From assembly GCA_016839555.1 (NCBI GenBank), contig JAEOUA010000008.1, positions 124,001-188,000 of the forward strand: a stretch of DNA of 64,000 nucleotides, in the 5' to 3' direction. Both the position numbers and the translations under genes were made by a program. The notes under the pieces were generated by a model. It searched no databases. It worked only from the letters and a program-made list of their open reading frames with translations, and had not been told where the DNA came from. Source of the DNA: Promethearchaeota archaeon. Its GTDB lineage: Archaea > Asgardarchaeota > Lokiarchaeia > Sigyniarchaeales > SOKP01. Shown one piece after another: positions 34,926-44,546 of this stretch (the stretch's first letter is position 1; the number at the start of each line of letters is the position of its first letter).

Positions 34926-35463
34926 AAGATAAAATATTTCTAAAACCATTTATCAATCTCATAATTTAAATGATTTGAAGTTCTTTTCTTCTCTCCTTCC
35001 TTTAATATATCTAAATTACTATTTTAAAGTCATTTCGGAGCGTGAGGGAAATCAAATATAATAATCTTTTTGTCTTAAATGTGTTAAGCTTGTTTTGTAG
35101 AGCAATTAAAGTATAATAAATAGGGTGCTCCTCATTAGATAATTAATAAACATTGTTTATTACAATTAATAATCTCTTATACAAATTCACTTAAACTTAA
35201 AACAATTTAGTCTTATTATTATATATTACTTTCCCATCCTATTTACTAGATAACAGGATACTTTTTGATTATATTTCACCTTAGAAATAGCTTACTGCTA
35301 AATATTTCTTAAATATATATTTAGAGATTAATCACCCTTCACACTTCTCCTTAAAAGAACAAATCAATCATTACTCTAAAAAGGCAAACAGTGAAAAATT
35401 ATTGAAAAAAGTCTTAAAGAAAAATTGGGAATTAAAAATCTATTTTTAAAAGAAGTAAATAGA
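34926..35463. other. Intergenic region before the truncated receiver gene
   Basis: 538 bases without a convincing gene. It contains TAAACATTGTTTA at 35147-35159, a small palindrome that also occurs at 44692-44704 in another intergenic region. Nothing else recognised. Confidence 0.5.
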
Positions 35464-35727
35464 ATGAAAAAAATATTTATAGTTGAAGATGATTATCATT
35501 TACAAAATTTATATAAAATATTACTAAGTCAACATAATTATAACGTGATTGGTACTGCCAATAATGGAGATCAAGCTATTTTAACGTTTAAAACCTTTAT
35601 TGAAAAACCTAGTGTAATTATTATGGATTATCGAATACCTAAAAAAAATGGTATAAAAACAATGAAAGAGATTTTGGAAATTGATCACAAAGTTAAAGTA
35701 ATAATAATAACAGGAGATAAATTATAA
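35464..35727 (+). pseudogene. Truncated response-regulator receiver domain
   Basis: 87 residues from the ATG at 35464 (MKKIFIVEDDYHLQNLYKIL). The acidic pair ED near residues 9-10, the phospho-acceptor aspartate in VIIMDYRIPKKNG (about residue 55), and the switch threonine in IIITGD are present. The domain stops there: the last strand with the invariant lysine (KP) and the final helix, about 30-35 residues, are missing, since full receivers are about 120 residues. I found no continuation in the other frames. It may be a degraded gene or a short stand-alone protein that cannot switch normally. The intact receiver at 53738 shows the expected full form. Confidence 0.6.
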
Positions 35728-35781
35728 TAGAAAAGATAAAAAAAAAGAAAAGGAAGATAAGAAAAATCCATTTCTTTCATT

Positions 35782-36357
35782 CTAAAATGAAAGAGAAAAT
35801 TCTTGTTTTAATCCTTTTAATAGATTTTCTTTTGCTTCACGTAAATTGATTAATTCATCAATTTTCTTTTTCTGATCTTTTATTTTCCTTTTTACTTTTA
35901 AAGCCTCTCTTTTATTTTTAGTATGTTTCATATATTGTTTTTTATAAAGGTTAAGAGTTTTTAATTCCCCTTCAAGGCAGAATTTTGTTATCCAAACCTG
36001 CTTTTCTAGGCGTTTTATCTTTTCTTTTATTTCTTTTAAGGCTTTAGTGTCTTCTGTTTCTGAATATAATTTATCTAATTCCTTTTCTTCTTTATTTAAG
36101 ATCTCACAAACTTGGTCAAATTTTTCTTTTTTATCAAAATATTCACTTTCGAACTTAGATAATGCGTTAGGATTTCTTTTATAAAAATCGTTTCTCTTAT
36201 TCTCTTGATAGTTATTTAATTCTTTATTCAATTCCTCCTTTTTTTTATAAAATTTTTTTCTAAATTCTTTGACTTTTTCCTCTTGATTTTTAATCTTTAT
36301 TATATCACTTTTAGATTTTTCCTTATCCCTTAATGAATTAAGTTTCGTTTTACTCAT
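35782..36357 (-). CDS. Coiled-coil protein, unknown function
   Basis: 191 residues, about half Lys and Glu, with heptad patterns through most of the length (KVKEFRKKFYKKKEELNKEL, LKEIKEKIKRLEKQVW, KVKRKIKDQKKKIDELINL). No signal peptide, membrane helix or enzymatic motif. Probably a long alpha-helical rod or dimer. It converges with the truncated receiver gene (54 nt apart). The promoter would lie in the 419-base space shared with the Roadblock operon. Confidence 0.7.
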   Translation of the reverse strand: MSKTKLNSLRDKEKSKSDIIKIKNQEEKVKEFRKKFYKKKEELNKELNNYQENKRNDFYKRNPNALSKFESEYFDKKEKFDQVCEILNKEEKELDKLYSETEDTKALKEIKEKIKRLEKQVWITKFCLEGELKTLNLYKKQYMKHTKNKREALKVKRKIKDQKKKIDELINLREAKENLLKGLKQEFSLSF

Positions 36358-36776
36358 TTTATTATATTTTTACTTTATTTTTAAATTATTATTTTTATTA
36401 AAAAAGGGAATTAATAAAGTCCTCTATTATATTAGCGGTTAGATTAAAAAATCGTTAAAAATATTCATTATTCTTTTTTTCCACTCTTTCAGAGTTTATA
36501 TAAAGAAATAAAAGACAAATAAAAGTGAAAACATTTAAAGTATTGACTGAGCTGTCTAAATGATTATATTTGAGGGAATATTAAAATTAAATGAAATCCA
36601 TTTTTTAAAAAAAGAAATAATAGTATATTTAAACTGATTTATCAAGCATTTATAGGATTGAACAATACATAATTATTGACATATTTAAAATCTAGGAGTT
36701 TATAAAGATTTTTCTATAATTACAAAAGATTATATATCTAAAGAGTTAGCCTTTGAGAAATAATAAAAGGAAAAAA
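36358..36776. other. Divergent promoter region of coiled-coil gene and Roadblock operon
   Basis: 419 AT-rich bases. The plus-strand gene has AAAAGG six bases before its ATG at 36777. TATA-like runs are common, and no single one stands out. No gene or RNA recognised. Confidence 0.5.
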
Positions 36777-37772
36777 ATGAAGCTCGAAGAAAAAGTTGGA
36801 TCTTATTTAGATGATATTAAAAAACTACCAGGAGTGGAGAATGTCGTTCTAACCCAGAGAGACGGAAATCCAATTCATTCTTCAGGAGTATGGCTTAGTA
36901 AGGATGAGATCTTTAATGTCTGTTCAGCAGCTAGCGCTATTTATAATGTTGGGATAAAATTACATCCAAAAAATCTAAAATATATTCTCATTGAGGGAAA
37001 GAAAGCAAAGATTCTTATTGTTCCTTTGAATAATCCAGTCCATGAATCGCTAAACAGATATCTTGAACAGTCAGAAGCTAATATCCATGAATTTTTTATA
37101 AGCATAACGGCCCAACCACAAGTAAATTTAGGGAGTATCTTTCTGCAAACAAATAACTGTTTAAGTTCAATTAAAACTACCTTGCTAAATTCAGGGCAAA
37201 CATTTAAACCTCCTCTAATCGAATATGACGAAATTAAATTGCAAGAAATTTTAAATCGATTTAAAATTAAAGACGACGAAGAAGAAAGTTATAATTTTTC
37301 TTCAATTCTTTTTAATATTTCAGAAGAATTATCGTGGGAATTAAATAAAATATTAAAAAACTTTTCAACTTTAGTTTTAGATCTTAACTATGCTTTTTTA
37401 TCTATAGAAGGAGGTTTTATATTATCAAAAATCTTAAAGAATTTAAAATTACCTGATAGAATTATTGACAACATTTCTGCAATGAGTTATTCGCTTTTTC
37501 ACGTAGCAAATAGATGTGCATGGTTATTAAAAAAAATGAATGCTGAAAATATATTATTAGAATGTAATAACACTTTTCACTTTATAAACAAAATCAATGA
37601 AGGTGTTTTTTCTTCTGAAATCAGAAAAGGGCGACAAAAATTGGGTTTAATACGACTTTATTTGCCGCAATTTTTAAAAAAAATCTCTACGGTATTATCA
37701 AGTGTAGAACATGATCAAAAACATGAATCATTTGACGTTAACAAATTTTTAGATAATATGACTATTAAATAA
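36777..37772 (+). CDS. Tandem Roadblock/LC7-domain protein
   Basis: 331 residues from the ATG at 36777, chosen over a TTG at 36753 because AAAAGG lies at ribosome-binding distance. The first Roadblock domain is at about 5-105 (YLDDIKKLPGVENVVLTQRDGNPIHSSG, key GVxxxVLxxxxGxPI, then SAASAIYNVGIKL and YILIEGKKAKILIVPL). A second, more diverged one spans about 185-310 (ILKNFSTLVLDLNYAFLSI; DNISAMSYSLFHVANRCAWLL; NILLECNNTFHFI). Roadblock proteins regulate small GTPases as activators or scaffolds; bacterial MglB does so for MglA. An MglA-like GTPase lies two genes downstream, so a functional pair is very likely. Asgard archaea carry many such modules. Confidence 0.82.
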   Translation: MKLEEKVGSYLDDIKKLPGVENVVLTQRDGNPIHSSGVWLSKDEIFNVCSAASAIYNVGIKLHPKNLKYILIEGKKAKILIVPLNNPVHESLNRYLEQSEANIHEFFISITAQPQVNLGSIFLQTNNCLSSIKTTLLNSGQTFKPPLIEYDEIKLQEILNRFKIKDDEEESYNFSSILFNISEELSWELNKILKNFSTLVLDLNYAFLSIEGGFILSKILKNLKLPDRIIDNISAMSYSLFHVANRCAWLLKKMNAENILLECNNTFHFINKINEGVFSSEIRKGRQKLGLIRLYLPQFLKKISTVLSSVEHDQKHESFDVNKFLDNMTIK

Positions 37773-37870
37773 AATAATAAAATAGAATATTTTTAAAAAA
37801 AAATCAAAATTTTTATTATAGAAAAAAACGAGTATTTCTTATTTTATCGAAATTAAAATTATTAAATACT

Positions 37871-38050
37871 ATGCTGATTGATTCAAAAATAGGTAGCAAA
37901 ACATTGTTAGAAACAATTAAATATAAAGATATCCCTATTGAAAAGATAATATCATTTATCAAAAAAGAGTGGGGGGGAGATTTTTCCAAGTTAATAGAAA
38001 ATGATAAGCTTACTTTAATTGGAAATAAAATACAATCTTTTTTGGGTTAA
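37871..38050 (+). CDS. Small protein between Roadblock and GTPase genes
   Basis: 59 residues (starts MLIDSKIGSKTLLETIKYKD, ends IGNKIQSFLG). Not recognised as a family, but it is helical with a short hydrophobic face. Its stop is only four bases before the GTPase ATG and it is 98 nt behind the Roadblock gene, so it is probably part of one operon. Small proteins in this position could be accessory subunits of the Roadblock-GTPase complex (inference). Confidence 0.6.
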   Translation: MLIDSKIGSKTLLETIKYKDIPIEKIISFIKKEWGGDFSKLIENDKLTLIGNKIQSFLG

Positions 38051-38054
38051 AAAT

Positions 38055-38636
38055 ATGATCTTAAATTATGAGTCAAAAACAATTCAAGTTAAAATTGTAT
38101 ATTATGGCCCTGCTATGTCAGGAAAAACTACCTCACTTAAATTTTTATTTAATTACTTTAATAAAGAGGATCAAATAAATTCTATTGAAAATACAGTTGG
38201 AAGAACTTTGTTTTTTGATTTTGGAGTATTAGAATTTAAGGGGTCTCAGTGGGATCTTAAATTTCTTATTTATTCGGCAACTGGACAAGACTTTTATTCT
38301 AGCACAAGACCTACTACGCTAAGAGGAGTTGATGGGATTATATTTGTTGCTGATTCTAAAAGAGAATGCTTAGAGCATAATATTCGCTCTTGGAAAGAAT
38401 TAAAGTATTATTTCGGTGAAAATTTATATCAAATCCCAATTGTAATCGCCTTAAATAAATATGATTTGAATAATGGTAAAAAAATTGAAAAAAATGATTT
38501 AAAGCACAAAATTGATTTTAACAGATTTAGAATGATTAATATGACTAAAACAATTGCTATTACGGGAGAGGGTATTTTAGATTCGTTCAAAAAGTTAATT
38601 AAATCTATCTTTCCAAAAATAAGATTTACTATTTAA
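38055..38636 (+). CDS. MglA-like small Ras-superfamily GTPase
   Basis: 193 residues from the ATG at 38055. P-loop G1 is YYGPAMSGKTTSLK (residues 16-29), switch I includes ENTVGRTLFFDFG, G3 is degenerate as in MglA (YSATGQDFYSSTRPTTLRGVDGIIFVADS, with ATGQ in place of DxxG), and G4 is ALNKYDL. The RP..LRGVDG..FVADS stretch is characteristic of MglA/ArfGAP-like archaeal and bacterial GTPases. GTP-bound MglA-type proteins organise polarity or surface machines through effectors; the Roadblock protein upstream is the probable regulator. The C-terminus has no lipid-attachment cysteine. An in-frame ATG at 38019 would add twelve residues, but it overlaps the upstream gene. Confidence 0.88.
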   Translation: MILNYESKTIQVKIVYYGPAMSGKTTSLKFLFNYFNKEDQINSIENTVGRTLFFDFGVLEFKGSQWDLKFLIYSATGQDFYSSTRPTTLRGVDGIIFVADSKRECLEHNIRSWKELKYYFGENLYQIPIVIALNKYDLNNGKKIEKNDLKHKIDFNRFRMINMTKTIAITGEGILDSFKKLIKSIFPKIRFTI

Positions 38637-38862
38637 AGAGATCTTGAAATATTTTTAATAGTAAAAATCAACTATTTATTGAAAGTCTATTAAACCTTAT
38701 AACTATTTATGAAACTCATATGTTCATAAAAATATCTTCTGAGTTTTATTTCTTCCACCATTATCTACAAAACGTATTTCCATTGTCTAGTTAACATATA
38801 AAATAATAAAGATTTTTAGCAAGGATATAAAAAAAGATAAAAATTAGAAAAAAAATTAAAAG

Positions 38863-41800
38863 TTAGGAGCGCTTTTTCTTTAGATAGGTAGTATAGATGA
38901 TGATTCCAAGGGGAAGAGCGATTGAAATGATGAAAATCGGAAATAATATCGTAGAATATGTTGATAATAATGTGCCCTCTTTTCGATAATTAGAATCTGC
39001 AGATGGAATGAATGGAAAATTGGGATTTTGTAAGCTTTTATATGAAAAGCTATAAGTTCCGATATAATGGGCTGTTCCATTTAATCCATCATTTACGTAT
39101 AATTCAAAACTATACTCTCCAAAAAGATCATAGTGAATAGTTTCCATGAATTCAGTGTGATGTGCGAAATTTTGCATAGCAAGATATTTCCTTTGAATGA
39201 ATTTACCATCCCGATACACATCAACATAGGCACTTCCCTCATAGAGAGCCACATTCCCCGTAGCAGTAGAAAGATAGGCGTAAATGCTCACATCTCGGGT
39301 ATCCGTAGAATTACTTACGGAATAAGAAAAGTCAAAAGTATATTCTGTGCTAAATGAAATGGGATATTCTTTAATTTTTTGCGAGGTTTCATAGAGGCAT
39401 ACATTAGCATACACTATGGGATAATTCGCAGGATCTAAAGGGATGGTTGCGATATATTCGTATGTTCCCATTCCTGTCTCATCAAAGGTGTGAGTACCTA
39501 GTTGCTTGCTCTCAAGTCTTAAGGTAGCGTACGGACTTAAGCCTTCCAATACAATATTACAAATAGAAGCATTAATGTGGTTTTCTCCATTCAGTTGGAC
39601 TATCGTATCATAGTCGATGGTACAGCGATATTCATCGTTTACTGCCATATAACTCAGCCAATATAAGATTTCATAGCTTATAGTGATATGTTCAGGCGTG
39701 AGATAAAATTCGTGCTTATTTTCATCGTAAATCGTATGGACTAATAGGTGGGTTTGATCCAAATCAAATTGAAATCCAAGATTAAGCGCCTCATCTATTT
39801 TATAACTATAATATACACTTTCAATGTTGGAATAGTTAACTGTTTGAAGCACAAAATTTTTAATCTTCTCGGTATTTAAGGAATATTGGTCGATGATGGT
39901 CAAGAGATCGATAAGGTAATAGGTATTTTTGAGTAAAGTTTCCGGATTGTTAGTATATTCCGGATCATAATAAAGAATTTGTGGAGTCTCTTCAATATGC
40001 TTAAAAAGATAGGTATATACCGCATCTAAGTCTACATTAGTATTTGATATATTTCCGAGTTCTAAAGTCTCCATAAGATACGCTAAATTTTTTATTGCAA
40101 AATAAGTCTGCTCGAATGTAATCATTTTTTCTTGACGATCTAAGGGTTTTGCTCTCCAATATTCAAAGGGCACAAATGCTCCAAAATAGCCCGAAGATCC
40201 CTCTGTAATCTGACAATTTTCTATGCTTTCTATGAGTTCTGATACATTATGATCTGTAATAAAATCGTCTAATTTATAAATCTTTTCTAAAGAAGTTAGA
40301 GCTTTATAGGTGAATTTGTGATTATTATGATAATCCACATATTTACTGAAATTATGAATGCCTTCATTATAGAATTCAATAGGAAACAAGCGTAATAAAC
40401 CGTAATCACCATCAATATTGGTATATCCATAAAATCCCTTCCAATCTTTCACTTGCATTTCGAAATATGCCTCTCTAAAATAGAGATATAACTCTTGCAA
40501 TTCTAAGTCGGAAACGCAATCGAACAAAGAACAAGATTGAATAATAGAAAATATAAGATCTGCTCTCATATATTCTTTTGAAGTAAAGCTATAGCCCCGA
40601 TAACTCTCGAACATCTCCATTGCATCTACAATATTATCTTTATCTTCAGTGTTTAATTCACTTATTTTATTGGCTTCAGAAAGAGATCGAATAATTTGGA
40701 AGGTATCGATCAACTCGTAAAACCCATAAGATGTGGTGGAATCCCAAATATCCAGTTCATTGCGACTATTCAATAGAAAATTCATTATTTCTGTTTCATT
40801 GATTTCCGTGTATCCCATAAGCACAGAAAGATCTAAGCCCATAGCAGTAGCAGCAAATATAGAATAATTAAGATAAATATTATAGTCAGAGTAGTCAAAA
40901 TAATCACCGTTTTGATGATAACCACTACTTAAGAAATGGTAAAATAAATCAATGTTGATAGAGTTTTCCACACCAAATATCTCTAATGATTTGATTGCAT
41001 AATAGCTGGAAAGCATATTCGGACCATACGCAATAATTGATAAAAAGTCTTCATTCGCCTCATTATTAAATCCTCCATAGAAATCATAGCTTGGATCTAA
41101 TACTTGAAGATCTTGAATAAACTCGATAATTTGCGTCTTTTGGGTGCTATATCCCTGCCAATTCTCTAATAATGCATCCAGAGCTTTCACTGCATAATAG
41201 GTATTATCCAAGGTGCTGGTTTTAAAATATTCGTGAAGGTTAGTATCATACAATTGTCCGATAAAACCCCCTGTGTTGGAATCATAACAGCTCCAGATAA
41301 AATCTAAGATTTCTTGAGTATCTATTTGGTTTAATTGTCCCAAAATCTCCAAAGAGAGTATGGCATAACAATTGACTTCTAATAAGGTGCTGAGAGGGTA
41401 ATATTCTAACTCAAAATCCGTATCCAAATAGCGCTGTGCATACTCATCTACAAACATACCAACATCTGAATCATAATACTCCATAATAATCTCTGTAATT
41501 TCCGATTGATTAATACTATCTAATGCGTCTAGATTATTCAAAATAGAAAGGACAAAATAAATACCTTGTAAGGATGGCTCATAAGTAGATGGAAAATAGC
41601 CATTTTCGGTGTATTCATCGAGATAGCTATCAATAATTTCTTCTATTATGTCCGTTACTAATTTATTCATTTCTATTACGGTAACTTTAATTTGAATACT
41701 CTCCGTATTTCCGTAGGTATCATTCACGTTTATAGTAAAGGGATACACACCAATAGTAAGCACAGAAGTATTAGTGATGACTCCATTATTGTCAATAGTA

Positions 41801-43125
41801 AAAGAGGAAGTTCCTGTCAGCCAGTATCGATCAATATCAGACGGATCTGAGGCATTGATATTATAACAAAAAGGTTTTCCCAAAGGAACCCATTGATTTG
41901 CGGGAACTTGATCCCAAGTTGGGGCGGATGACTCTTGCCCCAAAAAAATTGATAAAGTGTCATCATTCTTATTTGCGACGACAATATCATTTACCCCATC
42001 ATTGTTTACATCTCCAATTCTTACTCCTCGTGGAGAATCACCTACGTTTTTTCTTATTTGAGAGCCCCAACCCATACTTGTAGGATTCCAATATATAACA
42101 GAAATTGTGTCTTCCGCCTCATTAGCAGTCACAATATCGTTGTATCCATCATTATTTATATCTTCCACATCTACTCCTCTTGGGTTTACTCCGACATCCA
42201 TATCGAGTAAGAGAGACCACTCATTTAAATCTTCATTCCAATAAAGAATCGATATAGTATTATCTCCATAATTGGCAACTATAATATCCTTTATTCCATC
42301 ATTATTAGCATCTGCAATGCAGGCTCCAATTGGAGTTAATCCTACAGATTTTACAACAGGGGAATCCCAATTACTTAATTCTTCATTCCAACAGAATATT
42401 GAAATAGAGGCATTGGCTTCGTTAGTAACTATAATTTCATTTCTACCATCATTATTCACATCTCCAATACATACCCCTCGAGGAGAATTCATCAAATCTT
42501 TTGAAATCAAAGGATCCCAATCTCCTACTCCTTCATTCCAACAGAATATTGAAATAGAGGCAGCATAATAGTTTGAGACAACAATATCATTAAATAAATC
42601 GTTGTTCACATCTCCGACATCTAACCCGTAAGAAAATCCTCCAGCATAGACGGTTAATGTTTCACTCCAATTACCCAATGACTCATTCCATAGTAATATG
42701 GATATATCATTAGTTACATGCGACATAGTAATATCATTAAATCCGTCGTTGTTTACGTCTTCAATGACAATGTCAGTGGGGCCATCTAGCCAGTTGCCCA
42801 ATGCTTGTATTTCCCAATCTATCACTGTCTGATTCCAGCTCAATAATGAGCTGTGAAAGTCTAAGTAATTTGCCACAGCAATATCTTTTATTTCATCGTT
42901 GTTAGCATCGCCAATATCTATGCTATAAGGATAACCCCCGACCTCGATAATGATCTCATAGCCTAACTCTCTTGATGTGTGAAACTTATTTTCGGCGTTT
43001 GAAGGAAATTGAATCATAGAGAATTCTATTGTATTATTAAAGTTAAATAGCGGTAAGAGAAAAAGCACTGCAATACACATCAAAATTGTAATACTTATTT
43101 GATAATTTTTGGTTTTATTCGACAT
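38863..43125 (-). CDS. Secreted, membrane-anchored FG-GAP/alpha-toroid surface protein
   Basis: 1420 residues. An N-terminal signal peptide or anchor (ISITILMCIAVLFLLPLF) is followed by about seven FG-GAP/VCBS-type blades at about 50-375 with calcium-binding-like signatures DVNNDGFNDI, DVNNDGRNEI and DANNDGIKDI. Next is a cadherin-like domain around 385-470 (PTWDQVPANQWVPLGKPF, YPFTINVNDTYGN). Residues about 475-1160 show repeats with YYAIKSLE/NTYYAVKALD and CYDSNTGGFIGQ, the pattern of alpha/alpha-toroid (prenyltransferase/terpene-cyclase-like) folds. Ig-like strands at about 1190-1370 precede a membrane helix (ILFPIFIISIALPLGIIIYTTYL) and KKKRS stop-transfer. It is most likely on the cell surface, possibly in adhesion or as a complement-like/alpha-2-macroglobulin-related fold. 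A TATA-like word precedes it at 43174. Confidence 0.85.
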   Translation of the reverse strand: MSNKTKNYQISITILMCIAVLFLLPLFNFNNTIEFSMIQFPSNAENKFHTSRELGYEIIIEVGGYPYSIDIGDANNDEIKDIAVANYLDFHSSLLSWNQTVIDWEIQALGNWLDGPTDIVIEDVNNDGFNDITMSHVTNDISILLWNESLGNWSETLTVYAGGFSYGLDVGDVNNDLFNDIVVSNYYAASISIFCWNEGVGDWDPLISKDLMNSPRGVCIGDVNNDGRNEIIVTNEANASISIFCWNEELSNWDSPVVKSVGLTPIGACIADANNDGIKDIIVANYGDNTISILYWNEDLNEWSLLLDMDVGVNPRGVDVEDINNDGYNDIVTANEAEDTISVIYWNPTSMGWGSQIRKNVGDSPRGVRIGDVNNDGVNDIVVANKNDDTLSIFLGQESSAPTWDQVPANQWVPLGKPFCYNINASDPSDIDRYWLTGTSSFTIDNNGVITNTSVLTIGVYPFTINVNDTYGNTESIQIKVTVIEMNKLVTDIIEEIIDSYLDEYTENGYFPSTYEPSLQGIYFVLSILNNLDALDSINQSEITEIIMEYYDSDVGMFVDEYAQRYLDTDFELEYYPLSTLLEVNCYAILSLEILGQLNQIDTQEILDFIWSCYDSNTGGFIGQLYDTNLHEYFKTSTLDNTYYAVKALDALLENWQGYSTQKTQIIEFIQDLQVLDPSYDFYGGFNNEANEDFLSIIAYGPNMLSSYYAIKSLEIFGVENSINIDLFYHFLSSGYHQNGDYFDYSDYNIYLNYSIFAATAMGLDLSVLMGYTEINETEIMNFLLNSRNELDIWDSTTSYGFYELIDTFQIIRSLSEANKISELNTEDKDNIVDAMEMFESYRGYSFTSKEYMRADLIFSIIQSCSLFDCVSDLELQELYLYFREAYFEMQVKDWKGFYGYTNIDGDYGLLRLFPIEFYNEGIHNFSKYVDYHNNHKFTYKALTSLEKIYKLDDFITDHNVSELIESIENCQITEGSSGYFGAFVPFEYWRAKPLDRQEKMITFEQTYFAIKNLAYLMETLELGNISNTNVDLDAVYTYLFKHIEETPQILYYDPEYTNNPETLLKNTYYLIDLLTIIDQYSLNTEKIKNFVLQTVNYSNIESVYYSYKIDEALNLGFQFDLDQTHLLVHTIYDENKHEFYLTPEHITISYEILYWLSYMAVNDEYRCTIDYDTIVQLNGENHINASICNIVLEGLSPYATLRLESKQLGTHTFDETGMGTYEYIATIPLDPANYPIVYANVCLYETSQKIKEYPISFSTEYTFDFSYSVSNSTDTRDVSIYAYLSTATGNVALYEGSAYVDVYRDGKFIQRKYLAMQNFAHHTEFMETIHYDLFGEYSFELYVNDGLNGTAHYIGTYSFSYKSLQNPNFPFIPSADSNYRKEGTLLSTYSTILFPIFIISIALPLGIIIYTTYLKKKRS

Positions 43126-43173
43126 AAAATATACAAATTTTTATTAGATTATATTTAAGATTTAGGGAAAGTA

Positions 43174-43188
43174 TTTAAATAAAAAATT
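43174..43188 (-). promoter_or_regulatory. Candidate promoter of the surface protein gene
   Basis: Minus-strand TATA-like AATTTTTTATTTAAA about 50 nt upstream of the ATG at 43125; the identical word precedes the two VirB4/HerA-like genes of the middle region. Confidence 0.45.
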
Positions 43189-43313
43189 GAGACCGAAAAA
43201 GATGTTCCCGAAAAATAGAGAAATATAAAAAAAAGAAAAAATATATCAAAAAAGTAAGAAAAAGAGAAAAAAACATAAATAATCAGATTATATGCATTCT
43301 AATTAAAGTCGAA

Positions 43314-44546
43314 TTATGAACGAGTTGTTGGTGGTCCTGTAGGATAATGATACACAATTTTTTGAAATCTAATTTGCTTTTGATATTTTGATTGCTTCTT
43401 TTTGATTTCCTTTTTCTGGTGATTACTTCTGATTTTCATTAAGATACAAATAGGATTATAATTAGCACTCTCAATGGCAAAAATAAATTGTTTTTCTCGT
43501 AGTGCTGCTTCAAATTTTACATCTACATCAATTTCGATAACTATGGAAACATCTTTCTGCTCTTTTTCTTCGTTAGCCTCTGATTTCGTACTCTCAATGC
43601 TTTCAAAGATTCCCAATTTGTAGACAATAGTTTTTACCAGATCGGCAGATTTGACAAGACTCTCAAATCCAGGAACATTAAATCGTTCGAATAGTTTTCG
43701 TTTTACTTGAGACTGAATGGTGCTCATTTGAATGTTTAATGCACTACATATAGAGCTTATAGTAATCTTATTACGATAATTACATAATACAGCAACAGAT
43801 GATATTAATCCAGCAATTACATTATCCGTGGTGCATTTTATCCCTTCCCATAAGTTTATCAACACCCTTTTTGCATCATAATAAAACTCCATTCCTAAGT
43901 TATATTGCTCGGACAGCCCCAACACTTTGTTCATGATAAATTGTTTACGATTCCGCTCATAATATTCTGGAATAAGCCGGGAAATCTTTAATTTACAATA
44001 ATTATAATCTTTTTTCTCCACTTTCGAAATTTCTAATAACTCAGGTTCATTAATTACAATTCCTTCTTTTTTAAAATGAAAGTACAAGAGAGTGGGAAGT
44101 AATTTTTCAGGATTACGATATTTTGTTCCCTTTTGCAGTTTTTTCCGTATTTCCTTAAACATCTTAAAGATAGGATCCTTAAAACTACGAGATAGTGATA
44201 ATCCTGTAAGTAATCGGGAGATCTCAATTTTTGCCGATTGATTTACATAATCTCCATTGGATTTTATATTTTGAATCTTTTGTAATCTTTCTAACTTAGT
44301 TGAATGTATATCTCTAATCCGTTCTTTTTGATGTCCTATATATGTATTTCCAAAAGAGACCTCGTGTTGAATTCGTTTCTGGATATAAGGTTTATCATAC
44401 TCCATTCGAGGGATTTTTAGGACAAGTCCGCAATGTGGGCACACATACCCTTGTTCTGTCTCTACTATCTCATTGGAATGACATGAATCACATGTAAGAT
44501 CCATTTCATTTAAAGATGTTTTTTTAGAATAACTTTTTATTACCAT
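43314..44546 (-). CDS. tfb: Transcription initiation factor B (TFB), divergent
   Basis: 410 residues. The N-terminal zinc ribbon has Cys 19, 22, 36 and 39 (LTCDSCHSNEIV, YVCPHCGLVL). A linker equivalent to the B-reader follows, then two cyclin-like folds at about 100-205 (EISRLLTGLSLSRS, ILLYFHFKKEGI-like) and about 205-300 (YDAKRVLINLWEGIKCTTDNVIAGLI, then ISSICSALNIQMSTIQSQVKRKL). The last about 90 residues (from SIESTKSEANEEKEQ) are an extra region ending in a Lys/Gln-rich tail. TFB binds TBP and RNA polymerase at promoters; typical archaeal TFB is about 300 residues, so this one is longer and quite diverged, probably an alternative factor. It ends 188 nt before the surface protein promoter region on the same strand. 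Confidence 0.88.
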   Translation of the reverse strand: MVIKSYSKKTSLNEMDLTCDSCHSNEIVETEQGYVCPHCGLVLKIPRMEYDKPYIQKRIQHEVSFGNTYIGHQKERIRDIHSTKLERLQKIQNIKSNGDYVNQSAKIEISRLLTGLSLSRSFKDPIFKMFKEIRKKLQKGTKYRNPEKLLPTLLYFHFKKEGIVINEPELLEISKVEKKDYNYCKLKISRLIPEYYERNRKQFIMNKVLGLSEQYNLGMEFYYDAKRVLINLWEGIKCTTDNVIAGLISSVAVLCNYRNKITISSICSALNIQMSTIQSQVKRKLFERFNVPGFESLVKSADLVKTIVYKLGIFESIESTKSEANEEKEQKDVSIVIEIDVDVKFEAALREKQFIFAIESANYNPICILMKIRSNHQKKEIKKKQSKYQKQIRFQKIVYHYPTGPPTTRS

